Positions 7,515-16,341 of a stretch of DNA of 33,695 bases are shown in pieces; within the stretch, counting starts at the first letter, position 1, and every line of letters starts with the position of its first letter. Below the pieces are notes generated by a model, which was not told where the DNA came from, made no database searches, and was given only the letters and a program-made list of their open reading frames with translations. The DNA comes from Micavibrio sp. (GTDB taxonomy: Bacteria > Pseudomonadota > Alphaproteobacteria > Micavibrionales > UBA9664): contig PAAR01000029.1 of NCBI GenBank assembly GCA_002699085.1, forward strand, positions 65,249 to 98,943, in the 5' to 3' direction. The translations under genes were made by a program, and so were the position numbers.

Positions 7515-8381
7515 TTAATATGGTGTCATCTCAGCGGTAATTTGGTGCGCATCAGTCTTATCATTCGGTGTAGTATCAACACCGACCGTGATAACCCCTG
7601 TCATTGCATCACGCATTAGAAACACAGCATAGCCACCTAATTCATTATTCCGCTCAACAGTCATGTCAAAATGAGCTGTTAAGTATCGTTTAGCTGCCGC
7701 CGATCCATATTCAGAAGATGTATTTTCAATCATTAGATTAACTGTATTTTCAAGATTATATCCGATATTTGATTTCCTTGCTGAAAGAGAAAGCGTTTTG
7801 CCTTCTCTTTGTATAGTAACATCCGTATCACCAGGATATGAATTACCGTATGCAGATGAGCTTGTATATGTCTCGTCTTCATAGCCATTTACCTCAATGC
7901 CATTTTTAGCGTCGTTACCCGATTGCTTTATTAAAATATCTTTTAATTCTAGTTTATTAAGCCTCAAAGAAGCCGCAGCAGAAAAAGAAACAGTTCGGTT
8001 GCTATTTTCTTTATTTGGCTCTTGAATTTCACCAGAGGCAGTAACTAAAAACATACCATCATATATAGATGGTGTTTCCACGCCCGAGTATTCAATATAC
8101 CCCGCCTTATCAAGAGCAGCAGTTAGGCCAACAACAGCCGCCGTAAAATTAGAAATATCCAAGGCTAATGCTTTTTGATTATAAGAAATAAAACCATTTT
8201 CATCACTACTCATGCTTCTGGCGATAACATTACCATAAGATTCAGCATAACGTTTATAAGAAGGTATAATAATTTCTCTGTCTCCTTCAAATGAACGTAC
8301 TGGTTCCTCAGAACCGCCATTAGAACAAGCAACCGTTGCTAAGACTAACGCTGATAAAGGTAGTAATGAATGAACACGCAT
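7515..8381 (-). CDS. Predicted lipoprotein, unknown function
   Basis: A 288-residue protein with a lipoprotein signal: a short basic start, hydrophobic core (about 5-17) and lipobox-like ATVAC with Cys19, followed by a Ser/Gly/Glu linker. The residue after Cys is Ser, not Asp, which favours outer-membrane sorting. The mature part is mixed alpha/beta with repeated polar strands and no recognised catalytic motif. The ATG at 8381 follows a GAGAAAAATAT stretch. It is monocistronic, convergent with fmt and divergent from truA, with a 112-base AT-rich gap that must hold both promoters. Confidence 0.75.
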   Translation of the reverse strand: MRVHSLLPLSALVLATVACSNGGSEEPVRSFEGDREIIIPSYKRYAESYGNVIARSMSSDENGFISYNQKALALDISNFTAAVVGLTAALDKAGYIEYSGVETPSIYDGMFLVTASGEIQEPNKENSNRTVSFSAAASLRLNKLELKDILIKQSGNDAKNGIEVNGYEDETYTSSSAYGNSYPGDTDVTIQREGKTLSLSARKSNIGYNLENTVNLMIENTSSEYGSAAAKRYLTAHFDMTVERNNELGGYAVFLMRDAMTGVITVGVDTTPNDKTDAHQITAEMTPY

Positions 8382-8464
8382 ATATTTTTCTCCAAATTTT
8401 TAGGTACTGTATATATCTTTTAATATTATGTCAATAAAATAACGCTATTTAAATACACTATGCT

Positions 8465-8487
8465 CTTTTAACTTTATTTGTTAAAAG
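8465..8487 (+). promoter_or_regulatory. Hairpin directly before truA
   Basis: CTTTTAAC (8465-8472) and GTTAAAAG (8480-8487) form a perfect 8-bp inverted repeat with a TTTATTT loop, ending 6 bases before the truA ATG. It leaves little room for a Shine-Dalgarno sequence and could control initiation or serve as a protein-binding site. Confidence 0.4.
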
Positions 8488-8493
8488 AAAGCC

Positions 8494-9267
8494 ATGCTTA
8501 AACGTTGGAAAATCACAGTAGAATATGACGGCCAAGCCTATCATGGTTGGCAAATTCAGGATAATGTCCCGACTATTCAACAAGCTATTCAAGAGGCACT
8601 TTTTAAATTTTGCCAGCAAAAAATCAATGTACAATGTGCAGGTCGTACAGATGCTGGGGTTCATGCCTATGGCCAAGTCGCCCATTTTGATCTCGATTAC
8701 GGCACAAGAGAGATGAGTGCCTTTGAAATCACCAAAGCCATCAATGCACATCTCATTCCTCAACCGATTGCTGTTCTAAAAGCTGAAATTGCCGATACGG
8801 AATTCCACGCAAGATATGGTGCCAAGAAAAAACAATATATGTATCGTGCCGTCGTTCGTTATCCGAGGCCTGTCCAAGATTTAGGCCGTGTATGGCATAT
8901 CAAGCGAAAAAAATTAAACCTAAAGACAATGCAAGAAGCGGCAAAGCATTTAATCGGTACACATGATTTCACAAGCTTCCGTGATAGTAATTGCCAAGCT
9001 AAAACGCCTATTAAACATATTGACCGGTTTGATATTGAAACAATTGAATATGATCCCTATGGCGGCACGGAATATCGTTTTATCATCGAAGGACCTGGCT
9101 TTTTACACCACCAAGTCCGTAACATGGTCGGTACATTGAGCCTTGTCGGTGAAGGAAAATGGACAGCTGAGCAGGTCAAAGAGGCTTTGGGAGCAAAAGA
9201 TCGTGCTGCTGGTGGACCCACAGCACCCGCTGATGGCCTTTACTTGATGTGGGTGAATTATGATTAA
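8494..9267 (+). CDS. truA: tRNA pseudouridine(38-40) synthase TruA
   Basis: Isomerises uridines 38-40 in the anticodon stem of many tRNAs. At 257 residues it has the family layout: KITVEYDGQAYHGWQ at the N-terminus, the catalytic Asp53 in GRTDAGVHAYGQ, and the second-half motif GPGFLHHQVRNMVGTL. It opens an operon: the next gene overlaps its end by 8 bases and the one after that overlaps again. Following fmt closely is common in alphaproteobacteria; here one lipoprotein gene intervenes on the other strand. Confidence 0.95.
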   Translation: MLKRWKITVEYDGQAYHGWQIQDNVPTIQQAIQEALFKFCQQKINVQCAGRTDAGVHAYGQVAHFDLDYGTREMSAFEITKAINAHLIPQPIAVLKAEIADTEFHARYGAKKKQYMYRAVVRYPRPVQDLGRVWHIKRKKLNLKTMQEAAKHLIGTHDFTSFRDSNCQAKTPIKHIDRFDIETIEYDPYGGTEYRFIIEGPGFLHHQVRNMVGTLSLVGEGKWTAEQVKEALGAKDRAAGGPTAPADGLYLMWVNYD

Positions 9268-10189
9268 GTTTGAGTTTATTGATCCAACAGCACAAAATTA
9301 TCACTTGCTCCTAAAACGCTGTCCTAAAAGTACATTATTGCAGAGCTATCCTTACGCTTACGCCATCCGCCAAACACAGAAGCTACAAACCAGATTAGCC
9401 ATCCTAAAAAAAGGTCAACAAGAGATTGGTTTTTTCAATATCCATGAAGCTAAAACGCTTTTTGGCTTATTACATGTTATAACGATTGATCGAGGCCCGT
9501 GCTGGTTTGAAAGCCAAGACACAAAAGAGAATATGCAAGACTTTGCGGCTGCTTTGCATCAATATGCGCCAAAACGTTTTGGACGTATGCGGCGTTTTAT
9601 GCCTGAAACAACGCTATCCATTAACCTAGCTAATTGGAAATACCGCTCTAAAGTACCTCATTATAAAACAATATGGCTCGATTTAACCCAGACAATAACG
9701 GCCTTGCGTAATCAATTAAACCGCAAATGGCGTAATCATCTTAACCAAGCAGAAAAGAAAAACCTTACTGTTGATGATACAATCACCGAGGAAACCATTC
9801 CCTGGTTCTTACAGGGCTATTTAAAAGATCGCATGGAAAAACATTATGCGGGGGCTGGATTACGTTTTTCTGCCCATCTGTTCACTAAAGCCCATGAGCA
9901 GGGCGATCTTGTTTTGTTAAAAGCGCTCCAAAAAAATAAACCTATTGCGGCGATTGCACTTATTAAACACGGGCAATGTGCCACATACCAGATTGGCTGG
10001 ACAACAACAGCAGGTCGTGCAACTAATGCACATCACTTTTTGTTGTGGCAAGCAATACAGCGATTGAAAAACCAAGGAATCTGTTATCTTGATCTAGGCG
10101 GTATAAACCCCGAGACCGCCATAGGCGTGACACAATTTAAGCGTAATATGGGTGCTGATGAGACTACGCTAATAGGACAATTTGGATGA
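9260..10189 (+). CDS. FemAB/GNAT-type aminoacyl- or acyltransferase
   Basis: A 309-residue cytosolic protein with the two-lobed GNAT fold of the FemX/FemAB and BioF2-like acetyltransferase families. Visible family signs are an opening with SYPYAYA, the basic stretch RNQLNRKWRNHLNQAEKK (about 152-169), and the C-terminal lobe with KPIAAIALIKHG, GRATNAHHFLLWQAI and YLDLGGINPE. Members add amino acids to peptidoglycan precursors or modify exopolysaccharide; alphaproteobacterial members are mostly uncharacterised. It overlaps truA by 8 bases and the DUF3108 gene by 4 (ATGA), so the three are translationally linked. The cell-wall role is a family-based guess. Confidence 0.75.
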   Translation: MIKFEFIDPTAQNYHLLLKRCPKSTLLQSYPYAYAIRQTQKLQTRLAILKKGQQEIGFFNIHEAKTLFGLLHVITIDRGPCWFESQDTKENMQDFAAALHQYAPKRFGRMRRFMPETTLSINLANWKYRSKVPHYKTIWLDLTQTITALRNQLNRKWRNHLNQAEKKNLTVDDTITEETIPWFLQGYLKDRMEKHYAGAGLRFSAHLFTKAHEQGDLVLLKALQKNKPIAAIALIKHGQCATYQIGWTTTAGRATNAHHFLLWQAIQRLKNQGICYLDLGGINPETAIGVTQFKRNMGADETTLIGQFG

Positions 10190-10971
10190 TACAAAAACTA
10201 TTTTACAGCCTCTGCTTTATAATATTAGCAACAACGGCTCATGCCGCAGATGCGAAAAAAGCGCAATTCCATTACAGCGTTTATGCTGGCGGTTTTTACG
10301 TGATGGATGCTGTCCTTGATCTGGATATTGAATCTAAAAACTACGATATCAATTTAACCGCCAAAACACATGGTGCGCTTAATAAACTCGTGCCATGGGA
10401 AGGTGATTTTACAACCGCCGGTTTAGTACAAAAAGAAAAGTTTCAACCATTAGAGCACACATCTTCTGCAATCTGGAAAGGTGACAAGGAAAGTAAGCAT
10501 TTCTTTTATAATAAAGATGGCAGCTTCAACCGTTTTGAAGAGTTCGAAAAAGGCACGACCACCCAGCATAAAATCGACAAAGAGGTGGCTAATCATTCCA
10601 TTGATATATTAACTGCCACTTTAGATATGATGGTGCAACAAGGTTGTGCAAATAACAATGCTGTCTTTGATGGCAAAAGGCGCTTCGATCTATCGTTTAA
10701 ATCAAAACGAGAAGACTATCAAATAGCCAATAAATATAACATTTATGAGGGACCTGTTGAGATATGTACAGTTGAAATAACACCAACTGGAGGCCGTTGG
10801 TCAGAAAAACCCCGTGGCTGGTTAAACATCCAAGAACAAGGCCGTCAAAAAGGCGCTCTACCTGAACTACACATGGCAAAGATCAGCCCTAATTTGCCTG
10901 CTATTCCTGTAAAAGCAAAGATCGTCACACAATACGGCACCTTTATGCTGCATTTGACCGATGCAAAGTAA
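10186..10971 (+). CDS. DUF3108-family periplasmic protein
   Basis: A 261-residue secreted protein. The signal peptide has a hydrophobic core at about 5-16 and an AHA-A cleavage site near residue 20. The mature part has the DUF3108 pattern: FHYSVYAGGFYVMDAVLDLDI, a barrel of alternating polar strands, and a closing RGWLNIQEQ and IPVKAKIVTQYGTF. The family is widespread in alphaproteobacteria and lacks an assigned reaction; a lipocalin-like, ligand-binding or envelope assembly role is often suggested. It starts in an ATGA overlap with the FemAB-like gene and ends 7 bases from the convergent cysS stop. Confidence 0.82.
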   Translation: MIQKLFYSLCFIILATTAHAADAKKAQFHYSVYAGGFYVMDAVLDLDIESKNYDINLTAKTHGALNKLVPWEGDFTTAGLVQKEKFQPLEHTSSAIWKGDKESKHFFYNKDGSFNRFEEFEKGTTTQHKIDKEVANHSIDILTATLDMMVQQGCANNNAVFDGKRRFDLSFKSKREDYQIANKYNIYEGPVEICTVEITPTGGRWSEKPRGWLNIQEQGRQKGALPELHMAKISPNLPAIPVKAKIVTQYGTFMLHLTDAK

Positions 10972-10978
10972 AAAGAGA

Positions 10979-12352
10979 CTATTCAACAGACCAAGATGTT
11001 CCGTCAGGGCTATCTTTAAGAACAATACCTTGGGCGGCCAGATCATCACGAATTTTATCTGATAGCGTAAAGTCCTTCTTATCCTTTGCCGACTGACGAG
11101 CGGCAATTTGCTCAAGAATATAGGCTTCATCAAGTGTTGTCTCTTTAGGTGCCAACCACTCTTCTGGATCATTATAGAATAGACCGAGCAATAAACCGCC
11201 ATTTACAAAAGCTGATAACCCTTCAATATCATCGGGGTCTTTCTCAATATCCTTTGCCAAAGCGTGCAGTTCTGCAATCGCCTTTGGTGTGTTTAAATCA
11301 TCATAAATAGCGTTTAAAAAATCATCGCTAAAGACGCCTGGCTGTACATTGGCATCCAATTGGCTAATAAGAATGCCGTAAAAACGATCCAATGTTTTCT
11401 TGGATTGCTCTACCTTATCTTTTGTCCAGTCTAATGGCTGGCGATAATGTGCCGATAACATAGCTAAACGAATAGCTTCACCTTCAACGCCTTGTTCTAA
11501 AAGGTCGTGTGTTAACGTGAAATTACCTAAAGATTTTGACATCTTCTCGCCTTCAACAGTCAAAAACCCATTATGAACCCAGAACTTCGCAAAGCTAGAC
11601 AAGTCATCAGGGTGGCCATGGGCGCAAACAGATTGCGCAATTTCATTCTCGTGGTGTGGGAATTTCAAATCAGCCCCACCCCCATGAATATCAAAAGGTA
11701 AACCAAGGTGCTGAGCCGACATCGCAGAACATTCAATATGCCAGCCAGGACGACCACGACCCCATGGGCTATCCCAGCCTGGTTGATCGTCGCTACTCGG
11801 CTTCCACAATACAAAATCCGCAGGGTCTTTTTTGAACGGTGCCACCTCGACACGTGCACCTGCAATCTGGTCATCACGTGAACGTCCCGACAAACCACCA
11901 TATTTCGGGAAAGCTGGCACATGGAATAAGACATGTCCTTCAGCTTCATACGCATAATTATCAGCGATAAGCGCTTCGATATAGGCAATCATATCATCAA
12001 CATGCTCTGTTGCTTTGGGTTGTATGTCTGGCTCTTCCACACCCAGTGCATCCAAATCTTCATTATAAATCTGCGTATATTTTTCTGTAATCTCCTTAAT
12101 CGGTACGCCTTGCTCTGCAGCAGCCTTCATAATTTTATCGTCAATATCAGTAATATTCGACACATAAGTCACATTCGGATAGAGACCGCTTAACACTGTC
12201 CGTAGTAAATCAAACACAACTGCCATACGAGCATTGCCGATATGCGCATAATCATAGACAGTGGGTCCGCAGGCATAGAGCCTGACATTATCTGGATCAA
12301 TAGGTACAAAATCTTCTTTTGTGCGGGTCAAGGAATTGTAAAGTTTTAACAT
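10979..12352 (-). CDS. cysS: Cysteinyl-tRNA synthetase
   Basis: Class I aminoacyl-tRNA synthetase charging tRNA-Cys. The 457 residues carry the HIGN signature (37-40), zinc/substrate ligands Cys28, Cys208, His233 and Glu237 (in WHIECS and FPHHENE), and KMSKS (270-274). The C-terminal helical anticodon-binding region is complete. It lies 8 bases downstream of the D,D-carboxypeptidase gene on the same strand, so the two are likely cotranscribed. It is convergent with the truA operon. Confidence 0.97.
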   Translation of the reverse strand: MLKLYNSLTRTKEDFVPIDPDNVRLYACGPTVYDYAHIGNARMAVVFDLLRTVLSGLYPNVTYVSNITDIDDKIMKAAAEQGVPIKEITEKYTQIYNEDLDALGVEEPDIQPKATEHVDDMIAYIEALIADNYAYEAEGHVLFHVPAFPKYGGLSGRSRDDQIAGARVEVAPFKKDPADFVLWKPSSDDQPGWDSPWGRGRPGWHIECSAMSAQHLGLPFDIHGGGADLKFPHHENEIAQSVCAHGHPDDLSSFAKFWVHNGFLTVEGEKMSKSLGNFTLTHDLLEQGVEGEAIRLAMLSAHYRQPLDWTKDKVEQSKKTLDRFYGILISQLDANVQPGVFSDDFLNAIYDDLNTPKAIAELHALAKDIEKDPDDIEGLSAFVNGGLLLGLFYNDPEEWLAPKETTLDEAYILEQIAARQSAKDKKDFTLSDKIRDDLAAQGIVLKDSPDGTSWSVE

Positions 12353-12360
12353 GATCTATC

Positions 12361-13728
12361 TTAGCGGTTATAATTTTCAGGGGAAATGACAATACATTCT
12401 TTTAGCATGGCACAGGCTTTGCGGGCTTCCGTTTCATCAAAACCACTTAAACGAGCACGAAAAACAATCGTTTCATCACCTGAACCCTGCGGTGTTTTCT
12501 GAGTTGGTAAAATACGGGCTTGTGCTTGTTTATAACCGTTATTAGCCAATAATTGACGGGCATTCTGAACCGCCCGATCTGAAATAAGACGTGAGTTAAA
12601 AGCACCCACTTGTACTGACCAACTTGGCTGACCCGCAGCCATCGCCCCTAGAGAGGCAATTTGCATATTTTCTGCGGGCGTATCAATATCCAATTTATCT
12701 GGATCAAAACGTCCAATCCCATCCATTTGTTTTACTTTATGAGTATGAACAGCAGCTGCAATCAGGCCTGTCTCATATCGATTAGCTTTTGGTTCTTCAT
12801 AATCACCTTCGCCCAAAATAAGGGCTGGATTCTTGGCGATATCAGCCGCACTAGCAATATTTTGGTTTAAATATGGTTTCATTGATGGTTTCGGGGCAGG
12901 TTTCTGGCTCGCTATACGTGCTGTCTTTATCTTACCAAAACTAGCATTTAAAAGTGCTTCCATATGCGCATCACGAGATCGTGCTGTCTGACCACCAAAA
13001 ACAACGCCTATTAAACGACGATTATTTTGTACGGCAGATGCCACCAAATTAAATCCAGAAGCAGCAATATAGCCTGTTTTAAGACCATCCATGCCTTTAT
13101 AGCGTTGCATTAAATGATTATGATTACTATACGTATTGCCTCGATACCTAAAGGTAGACAATGAAAAGTATTGATAATCATTAGGATGAACTTTGATAAT
13201 ATAGCGCGCTAACTTTGCCATATCACGGGCGGTTGTTATCTGTTCACGGTGATGCAAACCTGAGGCATTTTTAAATGTTGTATTACGCATACCAATCTCA
13301 CGGGCGCGATTGGTCATCATACGAGCAAAATTACTTTCTGTCCCACCAATGGCTTCTGCCAAAGCCACCGCAACATCATTAGCCGATTTAGTGACCAATG
13401 CTTTGATGGCATCTTCTACACGAATAGACGAGCCTACAGGGATATTCAGCTTTGAGGGCACCATACTTGCCGCATGGCGTGACATAGTAATACGACTATT
13501 TTTTGAAAGTTTGCCACTATCGATCGCTTCAAAAGTGAGCATTAACGTCATAATTTTCGTCAAAGAGGCTGGATGTAATCGTTTATCGGCATATCGTGAA
13601 GAAATCAGTTGTCCTGAATCCGCATCTATTACAATAGAAGCGTAGCGGGGGTTTGCGTGTGCATAGCCCGATAAGCCGGCTACAAAAAATAGCGTCAAAA
13701 AAGCCTGTGTTAAAATAGACCGTATCAT
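12361..13728 (-). CDS. D-alanyl-D-alanine carboxypeptidase with SPOR domain (DacF/PBP5-like)
   Basis: Periplasmic peptidase trimming the terminal D-Ala of peptidoglycan stem peptides. Numbered from ATG 13728: signal peptide ending in GYAHA (about 25), active-site SLTK (55-58), SAN (115-117) and KTG (217-219), then a linker and a C-terminal SPOR domain (about 370-450, starting WSVQVGAFNSR) that binds denuded septal glycan. The class A carboxypeptidase plus SPOR fusion is typical of alphaproteobacteria. The start is uncertain: a TTG at 13764 has AGGAAA 7 bases upstream but adds 12 polar residues before the signal peptide, while ATG 13728 gives a normal signal peptide without a clear ribosome-binding site. 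It is divergent from the phasin gene. Confidence 0.92.
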   Translation of the reverse strand: MIRSILTQAFLTLFFVAGLSGYAHANPRYASIVIDADSGQLISSRYADKRLHPASLTKIMTLMLTFEAIDSGKLSKNSRITMSRHAASMVPSKLNIPVGSSIRVEDAIKALVTKSANDVAVALAEAIGGTESNFARMMTNRAREIGMRNTTFKNASGLHHREQITTARDMAKLARYIIKVHPNDYQYFSLSTFRYRGNTYSNHNHLMQRYKGMDGLKTGYIAASGFNLVASAVQNNRRLIGVVFGGQTARSRDAHMEALLNASFGKIKTARIASQKPAPKPSMKPYLNQNIASAADIAKNPALILGEGDYEEPKANRYETGLIAAAVHTHKVKQMDGIGRFDPDKLDIDTPAENMQIASLGAMAAGQPSWSVQVGAFNSRLISDRAVQNARQLLANNGYKQAQARILPTQKTPQGSGDETIVFRARLSGFDETEARKACAMLKECIVISPENYNR

Positions 13729-13818
13729 TCGATTCAGTATGGAGAGATCATTACTTAAAAGCAACGTTGTTTCCTACTTTTACATAGATTTTGTCTTTTA
13801 TTGCACCGCACAAAAAAC

Positions 13819-13847
13819 TTGACATCACTGCTTATGGGCATTATTTT
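13819..13847 (+). promoter_or_regulatory. Predicted strong sigma70 promoter of the phasin gene
   Basis: A consensus TTGACA (13819-13824), 17-base spacer and TATTTT (13842-13847). Transcription would start near 13854, leaving a leader of about 60 bases. A near-consensus promoter fits the high abundance of phasins. Confidence 0.7.
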
Positions 13848-13916
13848 AAAAATAATTATTGTGCAATGCCAAAAAAGCTTGGAAAATAGCTTAGAAAGAT
13901 TACAAGGAGTATGACC

Positions 13917-14588
13917 ATGGCTGATACATCAACAACGGCGCCGACCACCGAAGCTAAAATGGAAACGGCGACGACAGCGAATCAAAATACACAAAATCCA
14001 ACAGTGGCAGAAACAGCCTCCACTGCTGCAAAAGCGCCAGCCAAAAAGGCAACCGCTCAAACAAAAAAGGCTGTTAAAACTGCTAAAAAAACTAGGTCTA
14101 AAGCAAAAAAAGTAGCTAAAAAAGCAACCAAAGCGACCAAGAAATTAGTAAATAAAACGACTTCAACCATCGGAAAGGCGACAACTATGAGTACTAAAGC
14201 AACACAAAAACAATTTGATGATTTCACACAACAAGCACAAGAAGGCTTCGAGCAATTCTCTGCTTTTGGCAAAAACTTCTTTGAAGCATTGATTCAATCA
14301 ACAACAATTGCTTCTTCTGGCACGCAGGACCTTGTTAAAGAAAGCATGAGCGCTTCTCAGCAAGCAACTGAAGATGCAGTAAACGCTCTTAAACAAATGA
14401 TGACATGCCGTTCATTGAATGAACTAACTGAGAAGCAAAATGCATTTGCACAAGAAAGCATGAACTCATCTGTTAAAACAGCAACTGAAATGACAGAAAA
14501 GTATATTCAACTTTGCACAAAGGCAGCTGAACCAATCACAAAACAAGTGACTTCAACTGTTGAAAAAGCGCAAAAACGCGCTGCTTAA
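13917..14588 (+). CDS. Phasin-family protein with Lys/Ala-rich N-terminal tail
   Basis: A 223-residue granule-associated or stress-linked protein. Residues from about 85 to the end form the amphipathic, helical phasin domain (opening KQFDDFTQQAQEGFEQFSAFGK, split here only by length), rich in Gln, Ala and Thr. Residues 1-80 are low-complexity, with repeated AKKA/TKKA units like histone H1 tails, so DNA binding is possible. The start is set by AAGGAG at 13904-13909: it is 7 bases from ATG 13917 but only 1 base from ATG 13911. A strong promoter lies upstream and an intrinsic terminator downstream, so it is monocistronic. No PHA synthase is seen in the window. Confidence 0.85.
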   Translation: MADTSTTAPTTEAKMETATTANQNTQNPTVAETASTAAKAPAKKATAQTKKAVKTAKKTRSKAKKVAKKATKATKKLVNKTTSTIGKATTMSTKATQKQFDDFTQQAQEGFEQFSAFGKNFFEALIQSTTIASSGTQDLVKESMSASQQATEDAVNALKQMMTCRSLNELTEKQNAFAQESMNSSVKTATEMTEKYIQLCTKAAEPITKQVTSTVEKAQKRAA

Positions 14589-14610
14589 TAAAATTTCATT
14601 CTATATCAAT

Positions 14611-14639
14611 AAAAAGCCCTGATTTTTCAGGGCTTTTTT
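14611..14639 (+). terminator. Intrinsic terminator of the phasin gene
   Basis: AAAAAGCCCTGA pairs with TCAGGGCTTTTT around a short T loop, a 12-bp stem with a GC core followed by T residues. Its A-run/T-run symmetry lets it work in both directions. Confidence 0.9.
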
Positions 14640-14641
14640 CT

Positions 14642-14670
14642 TTGTCTACACCAAAAGAAATGGTTAGACT
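14642..14670 (+). promoter_or_regulatory. Possible promoter of the amidase gene
   Basis: TTGTCT (14642-14647), 17-base spacer, TAGACT (14665-14670). The -10 is weak. Only 6 bases separate it from the amidase ATG at 14677, so a transcript from here would be leaderless or nearly so, and no Shine-Dalgarno sequence is visible. Confidence 0.35.
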
Positions 14671-14676
14671 CATTAC

Positions 14677-15918
14677 ATGCCGAATCGACATATACTCTTT
14701 AAGACATTATTGACGGTACTTCTACTTATGCCGTTTTACGCTCAGGCAGAAATTTCCGTTGACGATTTACGTTTTGGCCTACACGGTGAGAAAAATAGAC
14801 TCGTTTTAGAGCTTTCAGAAGAAACGCCTTTTAAAGTGTTTACACTTTCCAGCCCTAATAGATTAGTAATTGATACGCCACGTTTTAAATGGCGACCATC
14901 TAAGATTGATAATATTAACGGCTCATACATTACAGGAATCCGCCAAGGTATATATCAATCGAATGCGTCACGTATCGTGCTAGATAGCGATCGGCCTCTG
15001 CAAATTTATAACGCCTACAGTCTAGCCGCCAGTAACGGTACAAAACCCCGTCTCGTGATTGATTATGGTCGTATCATAGACGCAAAAGATGCCGCCAAAA
15101 GTTTTGGGACATTTAACCCTGACAACAGCCTGCCCATAACAACCGTAAAAACGACGACAACCACAACAACTATTACCACCACACCAGTTCCAGCCAAAAC
15201 ACCCGTGCAGAAACTAAGAAAACCAATTATTATCATTGATCCTGGCCATGGAGGCGAAGACCCCGGGGCAATTGGTAAATCACATAGCCATAGCGTTCGT
15301 GAAAAAGACATCACAATTTCCTTGGCACGTCGTTTAAAAGACCGCTTAAATGCAACAGGTCGCTATGATGCACGAATGACACGCGATAATGATCGATTCA
15401 TCAAGCTCTATGATCGTGTTAAAATCGCCAGACGGCTAAGTGGAGACCTCTTCATATCCATACATGCCGATTCAATCGGGCGCTCAAACGTACACGGCGC
15501 ATCCATTTATACGCTTTCTGATACAGCCTCAGATGCTGAAACAGCCAAATTAGCCGCACGTGAGAACAAAGCCGATCTTATTGGTGGTATCGACCTAGGC
15601 ACAGAAGATAAAGAAGTCGCTGATATTCTCATCGATCTCGTACGCCGTGATACCATGAATCAATCAAAGTTTTTTGCTAATACAGTTGTTTCAAGCTTTA
15701 ATAGAAATGGCGTCACAACACTCGAAAGACCCCATAGGTATGCAGGCTTTGCGGTTCTAAAAGCCCCTGACATCCCTTCCGTTCTCATCGAATCTGGCTT
15801 TGTCTCTAATCCCAATGAAGCCGCCCTTTTATCACGTGCCGACTATCAGGATAAAATAGCCAAAGCTGTACAATTAGGAGTCGATGAATATTTTACAAAA
15901 CTGGCTTTATCCCAGTAA
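14677..15918 (+). CDS. N-acetylmuramoyl-L-alanine amidase (AmiC-like, AMIN + Amidase_3)
   Basis: Zinc amidase that cleaves the bond between MurNAc and L-Ala during daughter-cell separation. Domains over 413 residues: signal peptide (1-24, cleavage after AQA), AMIN domain (about 25-130) that targets septal peptidoglycan, a Thr-rich linker (about 155-175), then Amidase_3 (183-410). Zinc ligands His191 (in IDPGHGGEDPG), Glu209 and His263 (in ISIHADS) and catalytic Glu372 (in IESGFVSN) are present. Activity would be periplasmic and is probably controlled by an EnvC/NlpD-type activator not seen here. It follows the phasin terminator and appears to have its own promoter. Confidence 0.94.
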   Translation: MPNRHILFKTLLTVLLLMPFYAQAEISVDDLRFGLHGEKNRLVLELSEETPFKVFTLSSPNRLVIDTPRFKWRPSKIDNINGSYITGIRQGIYQSNASRIVLDSDRPLQIYNAYSLAASNGTKPRLVIDYGRIIDAKDAAKSFGTFNPDNSLPITTVKTTTTTTTITTTPVPAKTPVQKLRKPIIIIDPGHGGEDPGAIGKSHSHSVREKDITISLARRLKDRLNATGRYDARMTRDNDRFIKLYDRVKIARRLSGDLFISIHADSIGRSNVHGASIYTLSDTASDAETAKLAARENKADLIGGIDLGTEDKEVADILIDLVRRDTMNQSKFFANTVVSSFNRNGVTTLERPHRYAGFAVLKAPDIPSVLIESGFVSNPNEAALLSRADYQDKIAKAVQLGVDEYFTKLALSQ

Positions 15919-15957
15919 AAATAACGTGTTTCTGAATAGGATTTTTTAAAATTGCCC

Positions 15958-15985
15958 TTGTACCTAGACACAAATCGTGTATAAC
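15958..15985 (+). promoter_or_regulatory. Predicted promoter of the small lipoprotein
   Basis: TTGTAC (15958-15963), 16-base spacer, TATAAC (15980-15985). The start would be near 15992, giving a 40-base leader to the ATG at 16032, with AAGGAC as the ribosome-binding site. Confidence 0.55.
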
Positions 15986-16031
15986 GATAGGTGAGAAAAT
16001 GAATTTAACTTAAAACTCAAGGACAAAAACA

Positions 16032-16256
16032 ATGACAAAACTTTACAAACTACTTGCAGTATCTGCAGTAACACTAACACTTGCGGCTTGCCAGTCTTCT
16101 GGTTCGTTCACAGGTCTTTCAAGCATTTCTGACGAATGCCGTACAGCTGGTTCACAGTGCATGACATCTGACACAGTTGAAAACAACCGTGTTGTTGTTG
16201 ACCAAAACCGCACAAACAAAGCTAAACGCGTATTTGATTATTCACAAAAGAAATAA
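16032..16256 (+). CDS. Small lipoprotein, unknown function
   Basis: A 74-residue protein with a clear lipoprotein signal: MTKLYKLLAVSAVTLTLAAC, lipobox LAAC with Cys20, followed by Gln-Ser. The mature chain of about 55 residues has two more Cys (near 36 and 43), able to form a disulfide, and a basic C-terminus. AAGGAC lies about 8 bases upstream. It has its own promoter and terminator. Size and the basic tail fit small outer-membrane lipoproteins, but no family is recognised. Confidence 0.85.
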   Translation: MTKLYKLLAVSAVTLTLAACQSSGSFTGLSSISDECRTAGSQCMTSDTVENNRVVVDQNRTNKAKRVFDYSQKK

Positions 16257-16286
16257 TTGATTTAGCGTAAACGCTATAAGAGATCA

Positions 16287-16322
16287 AACCGCATAGGCAT
16301 TAATGTCTATGCGGTTTTTTTT
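16287..16322. terminator. Intrinsic terminator between the lipoprotein and msrA
   Basis: AACCGCATAG (16287-16296) and CTATGCGGTT (16307-16316) pair, extended inward by three more pairs including a G-U, and a T8 run follows. It ends the lipoprotein transcript and, since msrA is convergent, may also serve the other strand. Confidence 0.9.
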
Positions 16323-16341
16323 ATTGTAGCGGTGGTTTTAA

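Noticed and set aside
13911-13916. ATG 13911 as the phasin start
   Set aside because: Only 1 base separates it from AAGGAG; ATG 13917 has the proper 7-base spacing.
15150-15182. ACA/ACC-rich tract that looks like a microsatellite
   Set aside because: It encodes the Thr-rich linker between the AMIN and amidase domains and keeps the reading frame; linkers of this kind are common.
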